In this document: positions 20,161-29,290 of the stretch, in pieces | How positions within the stretch are numbered: position 1 is the first letter of the stretch | Layout of the letters: each line of letters opens with the position of its first letter | Origin: Penium margaritaceum | Lineage: Eukaryota; Streptophyta; Zygnematophyceae; Desmidiales; Peniaceae | Assembly (NCBI GenBank): GCA_023375785.1 | Contig: SZWC01000034.1 | Span: 1 to 64,000, forward strand | DNA: 64,000 nucleotides | Reading direction: 5' to 3' | The notes under the pieces: generated by a model | The model's database searches: none | Told to the model about the DNA's origin: nothing | What the model saw: only the letters and a program-made list of their open reading frames with translations | Made by a program: the position numbers and the translations under genes

Positions 20161-22802
20161 TGGTACATTGGTGTGGCTATTGTGCGAAATGCCTTGAAAA
20201 ATTTGGAATGTGCCACTGACCATCACCACAAAGTTTACCAATTGACTTTAACTTCTACAGTTCGTAACACGAGTCAGCCACGGTCAGAGTGTCCAATCAC
20301 AGTTCATATGTACTATACATGACCTTGCAGGTATAAACAAGGTAGAAAACTGGTGGCTTGGTGTGGCTATTGTGCGCAATGTCTTGACAAAGTTGGCATG
20401 TGCCACTGACCATGACCACAAAGTTTACCAAGTGACTCTAAATTCTACGAATCGTAACAGGAGTCAGCCACGGTCAGAGTGCCCAATCACAGTGCACATC
20501 TAATATGCATGACCTTGCAGGTACAAACAAGGTAAAAAACCGGTGTCTTGGCACGGCTATTGTGTGCAATGCCTTAACAAAGTTTGCATGTGCCACTGAC
20601 CATGACCACAAAGTTTAGCAAGCAAATTTTACTTATATGAATCATAACACGAGTCTGCCATGGTCAGAGTGTCCAATCACAGTGCATATGTACTAGGCAT
20701 GATCTTGCAGGTATAAACATAGTAAAAAACCGGTGGCTTGGCACGGCCATTGTGCGCAATGCCTTGACAAAGTTTGCATGTGCCACTGACCATGACCACA
20801 AAGTTTACCAAGTACCTTAAACAACTATTAATCATAACACGAGTCAGCCACGGTGGAGTGTCCAATCACAATGCAGATGTACTAGGTATGAGCTTGCAGG
20901 TACAAATAAGGTAGAATACTGATGGCTCCATGTGGTTATTGTGCGCACTGCCTTGACAAGGTTGGCATGTGCCACTGACCATGACCACAAATATTTACCA
21001 AGTGACTTTAACTTCTATGAATCATAACACGAGTCAGCCACCGTCAGAGTACCCAATCACATTGCACATATTATGTGCATGACCTTGCAGGTATAAACAA
21101 GGAAAAAAACTGGTGGTTTGGGATGGCTATTGTGCGCAATGCCTTGACAAAGTTGGCATGTGCCACTGACCATGACCACAAAGTTTACCACGTACCTTAA
21201 ACGGCTATGAATCATAACACGATACAGCCACGGTCAGAGTGTCTAATCACAGCCCAGATGTACTAGGCATGATCTCGCAGGTGTAAACAATGTAGAATAC
21301 TGGTGGCTCGGTGTGGCTATTGTGCGCAATGCCTTGACAACGTTGGCATATGCCACTGACCATGACCACAAATGTATCCAAGTGACGTTTACTTCTATTG
21401 ATCATAACACAAGTCAGCCACGGTCAGAGTTTCCAATCACAGTGCAGATGTACTAGGCATGATCTTGCAGGTACAAAAAGGATAGAATACTGGTAGATCA
21501 GCGTGGCTATTGTGCACAATTACTTGACAAAGCTGGAACGTGCCACTGACCATGACCACAAAGTTTACCAAGTGATTTTAACTTCTACGGATCGTATTAC
21601 GAGTCAGCCATGGTCAGAGTGTTCAATCATAGTTCAGATGTACTAGGAATGACCTTGCAGGTATGAACAAGGTAGAATTCTGGTGGCTAGTTGTGGCTAT
21701 TATGCGCAATGCCCTGACAACGTTGGCATGTGCCAATAACCATGACCACAGAGTTTACCAAGTGACTTTATCTTCTACGAATCGTAACACGAGTCGGCCA
21801 CGGTCAGAGTGTCCAATCACAGTGCACATCTAATATGCATGACCTTGCAATTATAAACAGGGTAAAACCCTTTGTCTTTGCACGGCTATTGTGCGCAATG
21901 CCTTGAAAAAGTTGGCATGTGCCATTGACCATGACCACAAAGTTTATCAAGTGACTTTAACTTATACGAATCATAGCACGAGTCAGCCACAGTCTGAGTG
22001 TCCAATCACATTAAAGATGTACTAGGCATGATCTTGCAGGTATAAACAAGGTAAAAAACCGGTGGCTTGGCACGGCTATTGTGCGCAATGTTGAAGATTT
22101 GCCCCTCTGCATGCCCAAGTGCGGCGCCGGGAGGCGGGGACAAGCCGCCAGAGAGAGGAAATTCCTCGTTGACGGATGTGGCGGCTTGAGGATTGCTCGG
22201 ATCCTAAAATGGAGGATTGTCCCTGAAAGTTGACGAGTCGTTCAATTCGGTGGAAGTTGTTTCACCAGAATCGGACAAGTAACGAGGGAGATATGTGCTT
22301 TTAATGTTGGGGTGTGCGCGACGGCTCTGGAAGTTGGCCGCGGTTCGACCGGAGGTGGATAATCCACCTGACCGAGTAACAAAAGTCCATTTGGAGATTT
22401 TCCTCCGGAAGGGCTGCCGAGGCGTCCGGCGAATGATCCGCTGGATACCAGAAGTGCAGTTTGTTACTGAGGGACTTAGCCAAATCTCTGGCTCGGCGTC
22501 CGGAACTCAGTAGTACATTCTGTTACTCGGGGACTGAGTCAAAATTCCGACTGCAAGTCCGCGAACAGGTTTCGATCCACATCCATCCCCATCACCAAAC
22601 TCAATGATTAACTCATCGAAACAGACCCCAAAGGAGCAAGGGGCGCCGCCACTACACGTAGGGACATCTGTGCTTCCGGAATGGTGTTTTGATGGGTCCT
22701 TGATGTGTGAAGGCGCCTCGGCGGGCGACGTGGTACGCGCCGCCGAGTGAGCGGCTGGTTAGGGTGCTACGCTTCGAGTAACGTGGCGAGAGCTACAGTT
22801 AT

Positions 22803-22822
22803 CCAAACCGTGCACGGTTTGG
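22803..22822. other. Perfect 20-bp palindrome
   Basis: CCAAACCGTGCACGGTTTGG equals its own reverse complement, with no spacer. It lies in the non-coding leader/LTR-like part of the Copia fragment, where it could be a cis element or a hairpin. No function is assigned. Confidence 0.9.
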
Positions 22823-23285
22823 TACATTGGAGAGCTCATGAATAGCCCTACAAGTGTTTAGATCATGTCCATGTTCAAAAACTAATGCACAATTGCATTA
22901 TTCCCTTCGCAAAAGTGACTGTCTCACAACTGTCTTCCACTTCCAAAAACATAGCGTGGGGCGACCAGAAAGCTCACGCTTAGACTCAGAACCTGCACAA
23001 AAGTAGTCGTGAACGCACAAGACCCATCAAGACCCGTTGGAACCACATCCCGGTTTCTGACAAAGGGTTATGGGCCCACGGTCCTGACCGGACTTTACAT
23101 CGTTCACGGCTACTGCGCCGGATGGAATTGTTGTCGGGGACGACGTCGCCGTCAAACTCTGAGGTCCCTGACTGGAAGACTGCGCAATGACGTAGAAGGA
23201 GACGCAGGCCATCCAGAAGTATGCGGGCGGCCCTGGCTTTGGGCTATGGAGGTGGCACTTCGAGATCCACCTCGCGCATAAGGTT

Positions 23286-24085
23286 GTGCTGCAGGTCATG
23301 GAGGGAGCCGAAGTCCTCGACGACGCGACAGCGATGAAAGCACAGAAGGAGGCCTTCGAAAAAAGAACACGGAGGCGCTCATGCTGCTGGTGTCCGGGAC
23401 GCCTGAGTCGCAGTGGGGCTACTTCCAGGGCTGCAAGCTGGCGGCCGAGGCTTGGCAAAAAAATCTGTACCATTCATCAATCCAAGTCGCTGACAAGGAA
23501 AATCTTCGCAATGAACCGACTCTTGATAGTGAGAATCGAGGAGGGAGATGATGTCATCTCCGCCATGCAAGAGATCGAGTCGCTCGCCTCACAGTGCAAC
23601 TACGTGGGGTGGAAGATCGACACGCAACTGCAGAGGATGGCCCTCCTCATGGCCCGTCCTGACAGTTGGAGCCCTCTCATCACCGTCTTGGGAGGATGGG
23701 CAGAAGACAAGCTCACATATGGCGCGGTCGCAGAGTACATCCGCAACGAGGTGCAGCGACGGAGCTGCGGGGAGTCCTCGTCTTCCTCATCGGCCCTCGT
23801 CACCAAAACGCGTAGTGGTGGAAGTGGGAGCAAGGGAGGTGGCGGACATGGCGGCGGCAAGAAGGGCGCCAAGAAGGGTGCGTGCCGCAACTGCGGCAAG
23901 GAGGGCCACTAGGCCCGTGAGTGCACCGAGGAGGCCTAGGCCGGTGGTAAGGACACCAAAGGTAAGAAGTCGCTCCTCAACGGCACTCGGAACCACTACC
24001 TCAAGAAGGCTAACCGGCGATGCCTTGACTCCGGAGCCGAGGAGCACACCCAAGTCGAGAAGACCGGGTTCCTCAACTACGTCAA
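23286..24085 (+). pseudogene. Copia gag and protease-start remnant
   Basis: The main open frame is 23286-23912. Around 23510-23760 it has the helical core of Copia Gag (ISAMQEIESLASQCNYVG, then LTYGAVAEYIRNEV). A Gly/Lys/Ser-rich linker follows, then a CCHC zinc knuckle (CRNCGKEGH, about 23883-23923) that would bind RNA. Just downstream CLDSGAEEH (24021-24047) has the DSGA form of a Copia aspartic protease active site. It is a fossil with several breaks, and its neighbour on the right is an unrelated Gypsy piece on the other strand. Confidence 0.7.
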
Positions 24086-24708
24086 GGGGCAGGGGCCCAT
24101 GTGCATGGCGCGCGGCAGGCATCCTCCCGGATGCGGGAGTGTGTCGTGAGGATGGCATGTGCCACCATGCGGACGCCTGTGTCGTGGGTGCAGGAGAGGT
24201 GGATGCCGACAGGAGTGAGGGAGGGGTTCGAGGAGGAGAAGAGGGTTTGGAGACAGTCCGCTGATCCAGGGGAGTGAAGGAGGAAGTCCACCAAGGACAG
24301 GGGATGACGCGTATCGAGGATAGGGGAGGCAGAGAGTGTCGTTGGAGGAGCGGTGGTAGCCATCGCGGCAAAGAGGGTCCGTCGTGACCGTGGGAGGGAA
24401 GAGCGAGGTGGGAGGTGTGCCGCAATCTCCTCGAGCGTCCATCCGCGAATGGTGAGGTTGAAGCGGCGGGCAAGCTGGAGACCGGTGGGGAGAGCGGGAA
24501 GGGTTTCCGCGGTGCCGAAGCAGTTGGCAGGCTCCATTTCGGACAGGAGTTGGTACGTAGCTGCGGATTCTTCTTTTGTGAATTTGCGAGCGACTCCTTC
24601 CCACAGAGGCTTGGCATCCGCGGAGACAGAGGGAGCTGCAGGAGGCGATTCTAGGAGATCGTTCTGCGGGGTGCGGCCAATGTACACGGGGAAGGCGGCT
24701 GAGAGCAT
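24082..24708 (-). pseudogene. Unassigned frame beyond Gypsy RNase H
   Basis: A 208-residue minus-strand frame left of the N-run. It is Thr/Pro/Ser-rich, with segments such as LPTGLQLARRFNLTIRGWTL and VDFLLHSP. I do not recognise it as integrase. Its C-terminal part (about 24290-24130) resembles the segment before the protease of the same mosaic (26865-27326): both have a short acidic/hydrophobic stretch, then N..L..VGI.L.CT. It may belong to a second copy or to a repeated module of the element. Confidence 0.35.
24623..24708. repeat. 86-bp sequence repeated on both sides of the gap, left copy
   Basis: Starts GAGACAGAGGGAGCTGC and ends GGCGGCTGAGAGCAT. It is identical by eye to 24828-24913. 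Identical ends on both sides of an N-run are the usual mark of two overlapping contigs placed side by side. Confidence 0.9.
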
Positions 24709-24827
24709 NNNNNNNNNNNNNNNNNNNNNNNNNNNNNNNNNNNNNNNNNNNNNNNNNNNNNNNNNNNNNNNNNNNNNNNNNNNNNNNNNNNNNNNNNNNN
24801 NNNNNNNNNNNNNNNNNNNNNNNNNNN
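24709..24827. other. Assembly gap (119 N)
   Basis: A run of unknown bases inside the Gypsy piece, flanked by the same 86 bp on both sides. The stated size should not be trusted. Confidence 0.97.
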
Positions 24828-24913
24828 GAGACAGAGGGAGCTGCAGGAGGCGATTCTAGGAGATCGTTCTGCGGGGTGCGGCCAATGTACACGGGGAAGG
24901 CGGCTGAGAGCAT
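24828..24913. repeat. 86-bp sequence repeated on both sides of the gap, right copy
   Basis: Matches 24623-24708 over its whole length, then continues into the end of the RNase H region. Confidence 0.9.
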
Positions 24914-26354
24914 TGGCATTGCGGTTGGCGAGGGCAGGCTGGTACTTGATTTTCATGTTGTAACCTTGCAGGAGGAGGGCCCATTTGGCCAAGATATCCT
25001 CATGGTTCTGCGTCGTGAGGAGCCACTGTAACGCTTGATGGTCGGTGAGGACAGTGAAGGGCTTGCCATTTTTCATGTAGTCGCGGAAGTGTTGGAGGGT
25101 CCACAGCACAGCCAAACATTCGCCCTTCACCGGTGGGTAGTTCCGCTCACCGTCAGTGAGGGCCCGGCTGGCGTATGCAATCACCCGCTCGACCGGCTCC
25201 TGTACTGACTGTGAAAGGACGGCACCTAGGCCGTCCCGCGACCAATCGTTGGTGATGGAAAAGGGGAGGTTGAAGTCGGGGAACTCAAGCATGGGTGCGG
25301 TGACCAGGCGGTGCTTGATTTCCGCCCAAGTAGCGGCGCACTCCGGAGTCCAGTCAAATGGAATGTCCTGATGGGTCAGCTGCTGCAGCGGGCGGATGAT
25401 GTGGGCGTGGTCGCGGACAAACTTGCGGTAGAAGGAAACGAAGCCAAGGAAGATATTGACTTGTCCCGCGATGGTGGGTTGACGCCATTCCTGGACAGCC
25501 GCGGTCTTGGTGGGGTCGGTCTTGATGCCGTCAGCGCTCATAACAAAGCCCAAAAATTCCATTTCCGCGGCACCAATGGAACACTTGGCGGCCTTGAGCT
25601 TGAGGTTTGCAGCGCGGATAGCGGAGAAGACAGCGGAGAGGGAGGAGAAGAGGTCCGCAAAGCTGTGGACGGCGACCATGATGTCGTCGATATAGCAGCT
25701 CACTTTAGGGATGCCGCGGAGAGTGGAGTCCATGACGCGCTGGAACGTGGCGCTGGCATTGCGGAGACCGAAGGGCATGCGGGTGAAAGCGTAGAGACCT
25801 TTGGGGCTGACAAAGGCCGTCTTGGATTTAGACTCCGGGTGCATGGGGACGGCGTGGAAGGCTGCTTTGACGTCAAGTTTTGTAAACCGTTCGCGTCCTT
25901 GCTGACGCTCCAGAATGTCGACAATCGGTGGCATGGGGTAAGCGTCCTCCTCTGTAACGCGATTGAGATCCCGGAAGTCCACACAGAATCGTTTCGAGCC
26001 GTCTGGCTTGCCGACAATGACCAAGTTTGCCCGCCAGGCGCTGACGATGGGGACAATCAAACCCTGTACCTTTAATCCCGCGAGACCTTCGTTGATGATT
26101 TCTTCTTGGTCAGGGAGAATGCGGCGGACCTTCTATTTGACCGCGGGTGCTGTGCCGGTGTTGATGACATGGGAGGCGTTTACAGCACCAAGGTCTCTCG
26201 CGGAGCCAGCAAAGATGTCGGCAAAGGAGTCCAGCAGATCCCGGAAGTCCTGCTTCTGGGCTGGTGAGAGGCGGGGGTGCAGGATGTGGTCCCACCGCGG
26301 GAGTGGGGGTGGCAGCTGGTCGCGGATGGGATAGAAATCGTCGTCCTCCTCCAA
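24906..26354 (-). pseudogene. Ty3/Gypsy reverse transcriptase-RNase H remnant
   Basis: RT would copy the element RNA into DNA and RNase H would remove the RNA strand. Seen, from right to left: an entry segment with LSPAQKQDFRDLL (about 26270); the finger region GKPDGSKRFCVDFRDLNRV; LDVKAAFH; MPFGLRNASATFQRVMD; the catalytic YIDDIMV (about 25694-25674); the thumb/connection with FLGFVSFYRKFV; then RNase H from FSIT to NANALSRLP (about 25262-24906) with YASRALTDGERNY and VLTDHQALQWLL. Order and spacing are those of Ty3/Gypsy elements. The domain core is well preserved, but the copy as a whole is broken. Confidence 0.88.
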
Positions 26355-26387
26355 GGGAAGATCCTGGCCAAACGTCTGCTCGCTCCG

Positions 26388-27326
26388 CTACCCCAATCCC
26401 ATCAGGCTCGCACGCACCCCTGGTTCCTCGTGGTCTGCGGAGTGCTCACGCCACTCCTCGACAGGAATCTGCTTCGCATCAAGAGTGGCCGCTGCTGGGG
26501 CTTCGCTGCACAGAGATCGCGCGTGCACATCTTCCTGTGCCGCATCTAGGAGAGAGAAAGGTGAAGCGTCAGTCACTTGCACCGTTATGCGGTCTCCCAC
26601 AGTGATGAGAGCGTACTCTTTTGTGCCCGTATCGGAGGTGAGCTGCATGACGCCCAGGGAGAACAGGGGGTTGCCTTGCCGCGGGAGGAGGTAGTCCATG
26701 CCAAGGAGGACGTCGTAGATTCGGGCCTGTGTACCTTGGACGTCCATAGGTTCGTGAAGAGAGCCCACCTGCAGGGGTAAGCCCCACACCTCTATATCCC
26801 CGTAATCCATCCCTCCCGCAGAATTTCTGATTAGCCGATGCGTTGGGAGGATGTGGTCCTCGCATCAAACGAGGCTGAGGATGCGGAGGGCCACTGTAGT
26901 ATGCGTGGCCCCTGTGTTGATGTTGGCAAGGAACTTGCGCCCACAAATCCAGATAACACAGCAGGCCACCTCATAGTGGCGGTTGTCACAGCGAGGTGGT
27001 TTCAGAGGCTGTGGCGTCCAGCCCCAGTTCGTCTCCTTTGTGGTTAGTGCGGGCGGGACCTCTCCCACCACGTGGCGGGTATTCTGGGTGCCTTGGGGCG
27101 GGGTCGTACAAGCAAGGGAGATGCCGACGGTCTGGAGGCGGTGATTAGCCCTGGTAAACTCTTCCATGAGCCGCGGAGCCAGCTTGGGATGGAGGCGGAG
27201 GAAGTCGAAGAAGTTCACGGAGGCGATGGGGGTGGTGAAGAGCTTGTCCACAGGACATGTGGAATCGGCTGCAAGGGTGGGGGTGGGCTGAGGTGCAGGT
27301 GGGAGCGCCGCAGGTGCGTGGTCCAT
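26388..27326 (-). pseudogene. Gypsy protease-region remnant
   Basis: Two minus-strand frames between gag and RT. The upstream one (26865-27326) has a Pro-rich start, a segment ending VGISLACTTPPQGTQ, and then a retropepsin-like stretch around FLANINTGATHTTVA (near 26900). The downstream one (26388-26810) has DVLLGMDYLLP (about 26700), the conserved C-terminal motif of Gypsy aspartic proteases. The position between gag and RT fits the Gypsy gene order. It is a fossil. Confidence 0.65.
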
Positions 27327-27599
27327 GGCGTGGCGCTTTTCCGGAGGTCACACATAACGGGCGACAACAACCTCCAGTAGCCGGGCCTCGGCAGCTTCCG
27401 CTCGTCGCCGCATGTCATCCTAGAACTGTGCAGCTTCTTGTAAATCCAATCCGCGGAGTTTGATTCGACGGGCGCGTGTGATGAGCTCCGTCTCCTCAAG
27501 CGTTGGTGCCACCTCGGTAGTCTCATCCTCTACCATGGGCAATCCCAGCTTCACATTGCGAGTGCCGGCCGCGGGGTTTTGCGGCGGATTTGGCAAGAT

Positions 27600-29284
27600 G
27601 CCCTGATTTGCTCCCTAAGCCGCCTGGTCTTGTCTAGTGGGCGGCGGATGCGGTGGCTGTAGTTGCTGCTGTTGCTGTGGCTGATGCTGCTGCTGTTGGC
27701 CCGGCCACGCCTGGTTGTAGTACTACTGCCACCGCTGGACCATAGGATCCTCGGAAACTGGCTAAGGGCGCGGAGCCGCTTGTCGCTTGTGAGGACAGTC
27801 CCGAGCGATGTGTTCCAGGCTCTGGCACGTGTAGTAGGCTTTTGGCTTCTGCTGCTGTGGAGGTGGAACGTGTGAAGATGAAGGTGTGTGGGTATTGGCG
27901 CCCTGGTATTGTCGTGTCGACCGTTGTCTGGTGAAGATAGCCGTAGCGTGCCGCACCGCATCCTGTAAGGGTAGGTAGCGGTCAGCAATCATGAGACTGT
28001 TGATCCTGTCCAGAAGTGCGCGGATGAGGTTATGTAGCAGACCCCACAGCGGCAGGCCTTCCCCCTGCGGACTCTTGGCCACTGAGGCCCAGGTCTGGAA
28101 CTGGTCCAAGAATCTGCGGATGTCTTCGTCCTTGCGCATGACCTCCTTCTCAATCTTCCCCAGCGCTTATTCTTTTGTCAGTTGTTTGAAGCGCTATATG
28201 AGGGCGTTGCCAAAGTCCTCAAAAGATGGAAAAGGTGCTTGTGCGTTGTACCAGTCCGCTGCCGCTCCCTGAAGGTGGAGTTCTGCGGTGGCGAGATAGA
28301 GGTCGGGTGGACTCCGGCCGATGCTAGGGTATACGGTGATTTGTTTGAGCCAGATCCAGGGGTCTTCCTCCGGGGCACCTTTGAAGGAGTCCAGCCGGGG
28401 AATGTTGGCAGGCTTGGAACAGATGTATTGCAACTATGGTACGGTGCTGCAGTTAGTCGTCAACGCAGTCACAGCATGTGGCGGGGAAAGGGTTGCGGGT
28501 GGAGCCGCGGAGTATCCGCTCGGAGGGACCGGCATCTGGAGCTGCCCCGCGGGCATGGGAATATTTGCTTGCATGGGAGGGAGAGGCATGTAACAGGAGG
28601 AGGGAGCGGGTGTGCAGGCTGTGTATGGTGTGGAGAAGAATGCTGTCCCAGGCGGCAGGACCTGAGTCCCTTGTACCAGTGGCGCCGCTGTCTGGGGTAC
28701 CCAGTACGTCTGAGTAGGTGGGGCCGTCGCCGCGGGGTGGAGAGGGACGACCGGTCCAGTGTTGGCGGCCAGTTGCGGATTCCCTTGTATCAGCTCTGGG
28801 GGCAGGTACAAATGGCTCTGTGCCGTTAGCTGTGGCATTGACAGCGATGCCTGAGGCACCGCTCCGCCTAGCATTGTTCCAACAAGCTGCTGGTGACCGG
28901 GCATGGGTGGCTGCGGCAACATGGTGGGTACAAGCGCCTGCGGCATCATTCCCATCAGTGTTTGGCCCATCTGCTATTGTGTCTGGGTCGTCCATAGGGC
29001 TGGTGTGGCCGCGGGAGGCTGCATCTGGGTTGTGAGATGTGCTCCACCTCCGATCGTCTGCTGCTGATGATTCATTGGTTGGGTCCCGGTCAGGGAGGTT
29101 GAGCCGTGTTCCCTGGTAGGTGGCACCCCCTCCAAGCTGGGACATCTGTTGTGGCGGTTGTGTGACTACGGAGGGCCTTGCCATCGCCCCCGCTTGCATC
29201 ATGAACTGCGGCGGCGGATGTGTTGGCTGCTGCAGTCCCGCTGCAGGCGGATGCGACATGGCTCCCGTCTGCATAGTGCTCACC
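27600..29284 (-). pseudogene. Gypsy gag-region remnant
   Basis: It reads leftwards from a Met/Gln/Pro-rich N-terminal region (about 29284-28434: GAMSHPPAAGLQQPTHPPP and similar runs). The capsid-like core follows (28433-27870) with RLDSFKGAPEEDPWIWLKQ, LQGAAADWYNAQ and SFEDFGNALI, matching the retrotransposon gag capsid pattern. A basic tail with zinc-knuckle-like residues HIARDCPHK lies near 27790. Gln-rich runs follow at about 27.65-27.72 kb. The region is broken. A minus-strand frame at its right edge runs from satellite sequence straight into it (28453-29499). Confidence 0.7.
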
Positions 29285-29290
29285 ATCACC

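Larger units (their letters stand above)
16873..22088 (-). repeat. 190-bp satellite array, reverse block
   Basis: About 27 monomers on the minus strand, more homogeneous than most of the window. Recent local duplications are visible at 17.5-17.9 kb and 19.4-20.2 kb. The array is cut at 22088 inside a monomer (GTGCGCAA|TGTTGAAG) by the retroelement mosaic. No gene is seen. Confidence 0.95.
22089..24085 (+). mobile_element. Ty1/Copia retrotransposon fragment, plus strand
   Basis: It begins TGTTGAAGATTTGCC, a typical LTR-like start for plant Copia elements, directly at the satellite edge. About 1.1 kb of non-coding LTR/leader-like sequence follows. That stretch includes short repeated phrases (GGCGTCCGG at 22421 and 22495; TGTTACT near 22462 and 22521) and a 20-bp palindrome. 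Then come gag and the beginning of protease. It stops at about 24085 where the oppositely oriented Gypsy piece starts. I did not find a convincing primer-binding site. It is an old, broken copy. Confidence 0.65.
22089..29290. mobile_element. Mosaic of broken LTR-retrotransposon pieces
   Basis: 7.2 kb of GC-rich non-satellite sequence. Left part (to about 24085): Copia-type piece on +. Right part: Ty3/Gypsy-type piece on -. Neither shows a recognisable pair of LTRs or a target duplication. The satellite left of it reads on the minus strand and the satellite right of it on the plus strand, so the two flanks do not rejoin into a monomer. It is broken in many places and holds an assembly gap. It could be a rearrangement site where fragments were captured, or a scaffolding join. 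Confidence 0.8.
24086..29290 (-). mobile_element. Ty3/Gypsy retrotransposon fragment, minus strand
   Basis: 5.2 kb reading leftwards, in the order gag (about 29284-27600), protease (about 27326-26388), reverse transcriptase (about 26354-25270), RNase H (about 25262-24906), then about 0.8 kb that I cannot assign. RT and RNase H adjoin in the Ty3/Gypsy order. LTRs and integrase were not recognised. It is broken in many places, interrupted by a run of N, and probably old. Confidence 0.8.

Noticed and set aside
1-22088. CRISPR array
   Set aside because: Direct repeats without unique spacers, a 190-bp unit and a eukaryotic context. This is a satellite.
22295-22513. Small plus-strand frame in the Copia leader as a coding gene
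   Set aside because: 72 codons, no recognisable feature, and located in LTR/leader-like sequence with short internal repeats.
24709-24827. N-run as the site of a further insertion
   Set aside because: Identical 86-bp flanks are better explained by overlapping contig ends than by a target duplication, which would be 4-6 bp for an LTR element.
25311-26075. 254-codon plus-strand frame opposite the reverse transcriptase
   Set aside because: Shadow of the well-supported RT-RNase H frame on the minus strand. No motif of its own.
27630-27730. CTG-rich stretch as a microsatellite
   Set aside because: It is an interrupted run encoding a Gln-rich part of the Gypsy gag region on the minus strand; no regular period is kept.
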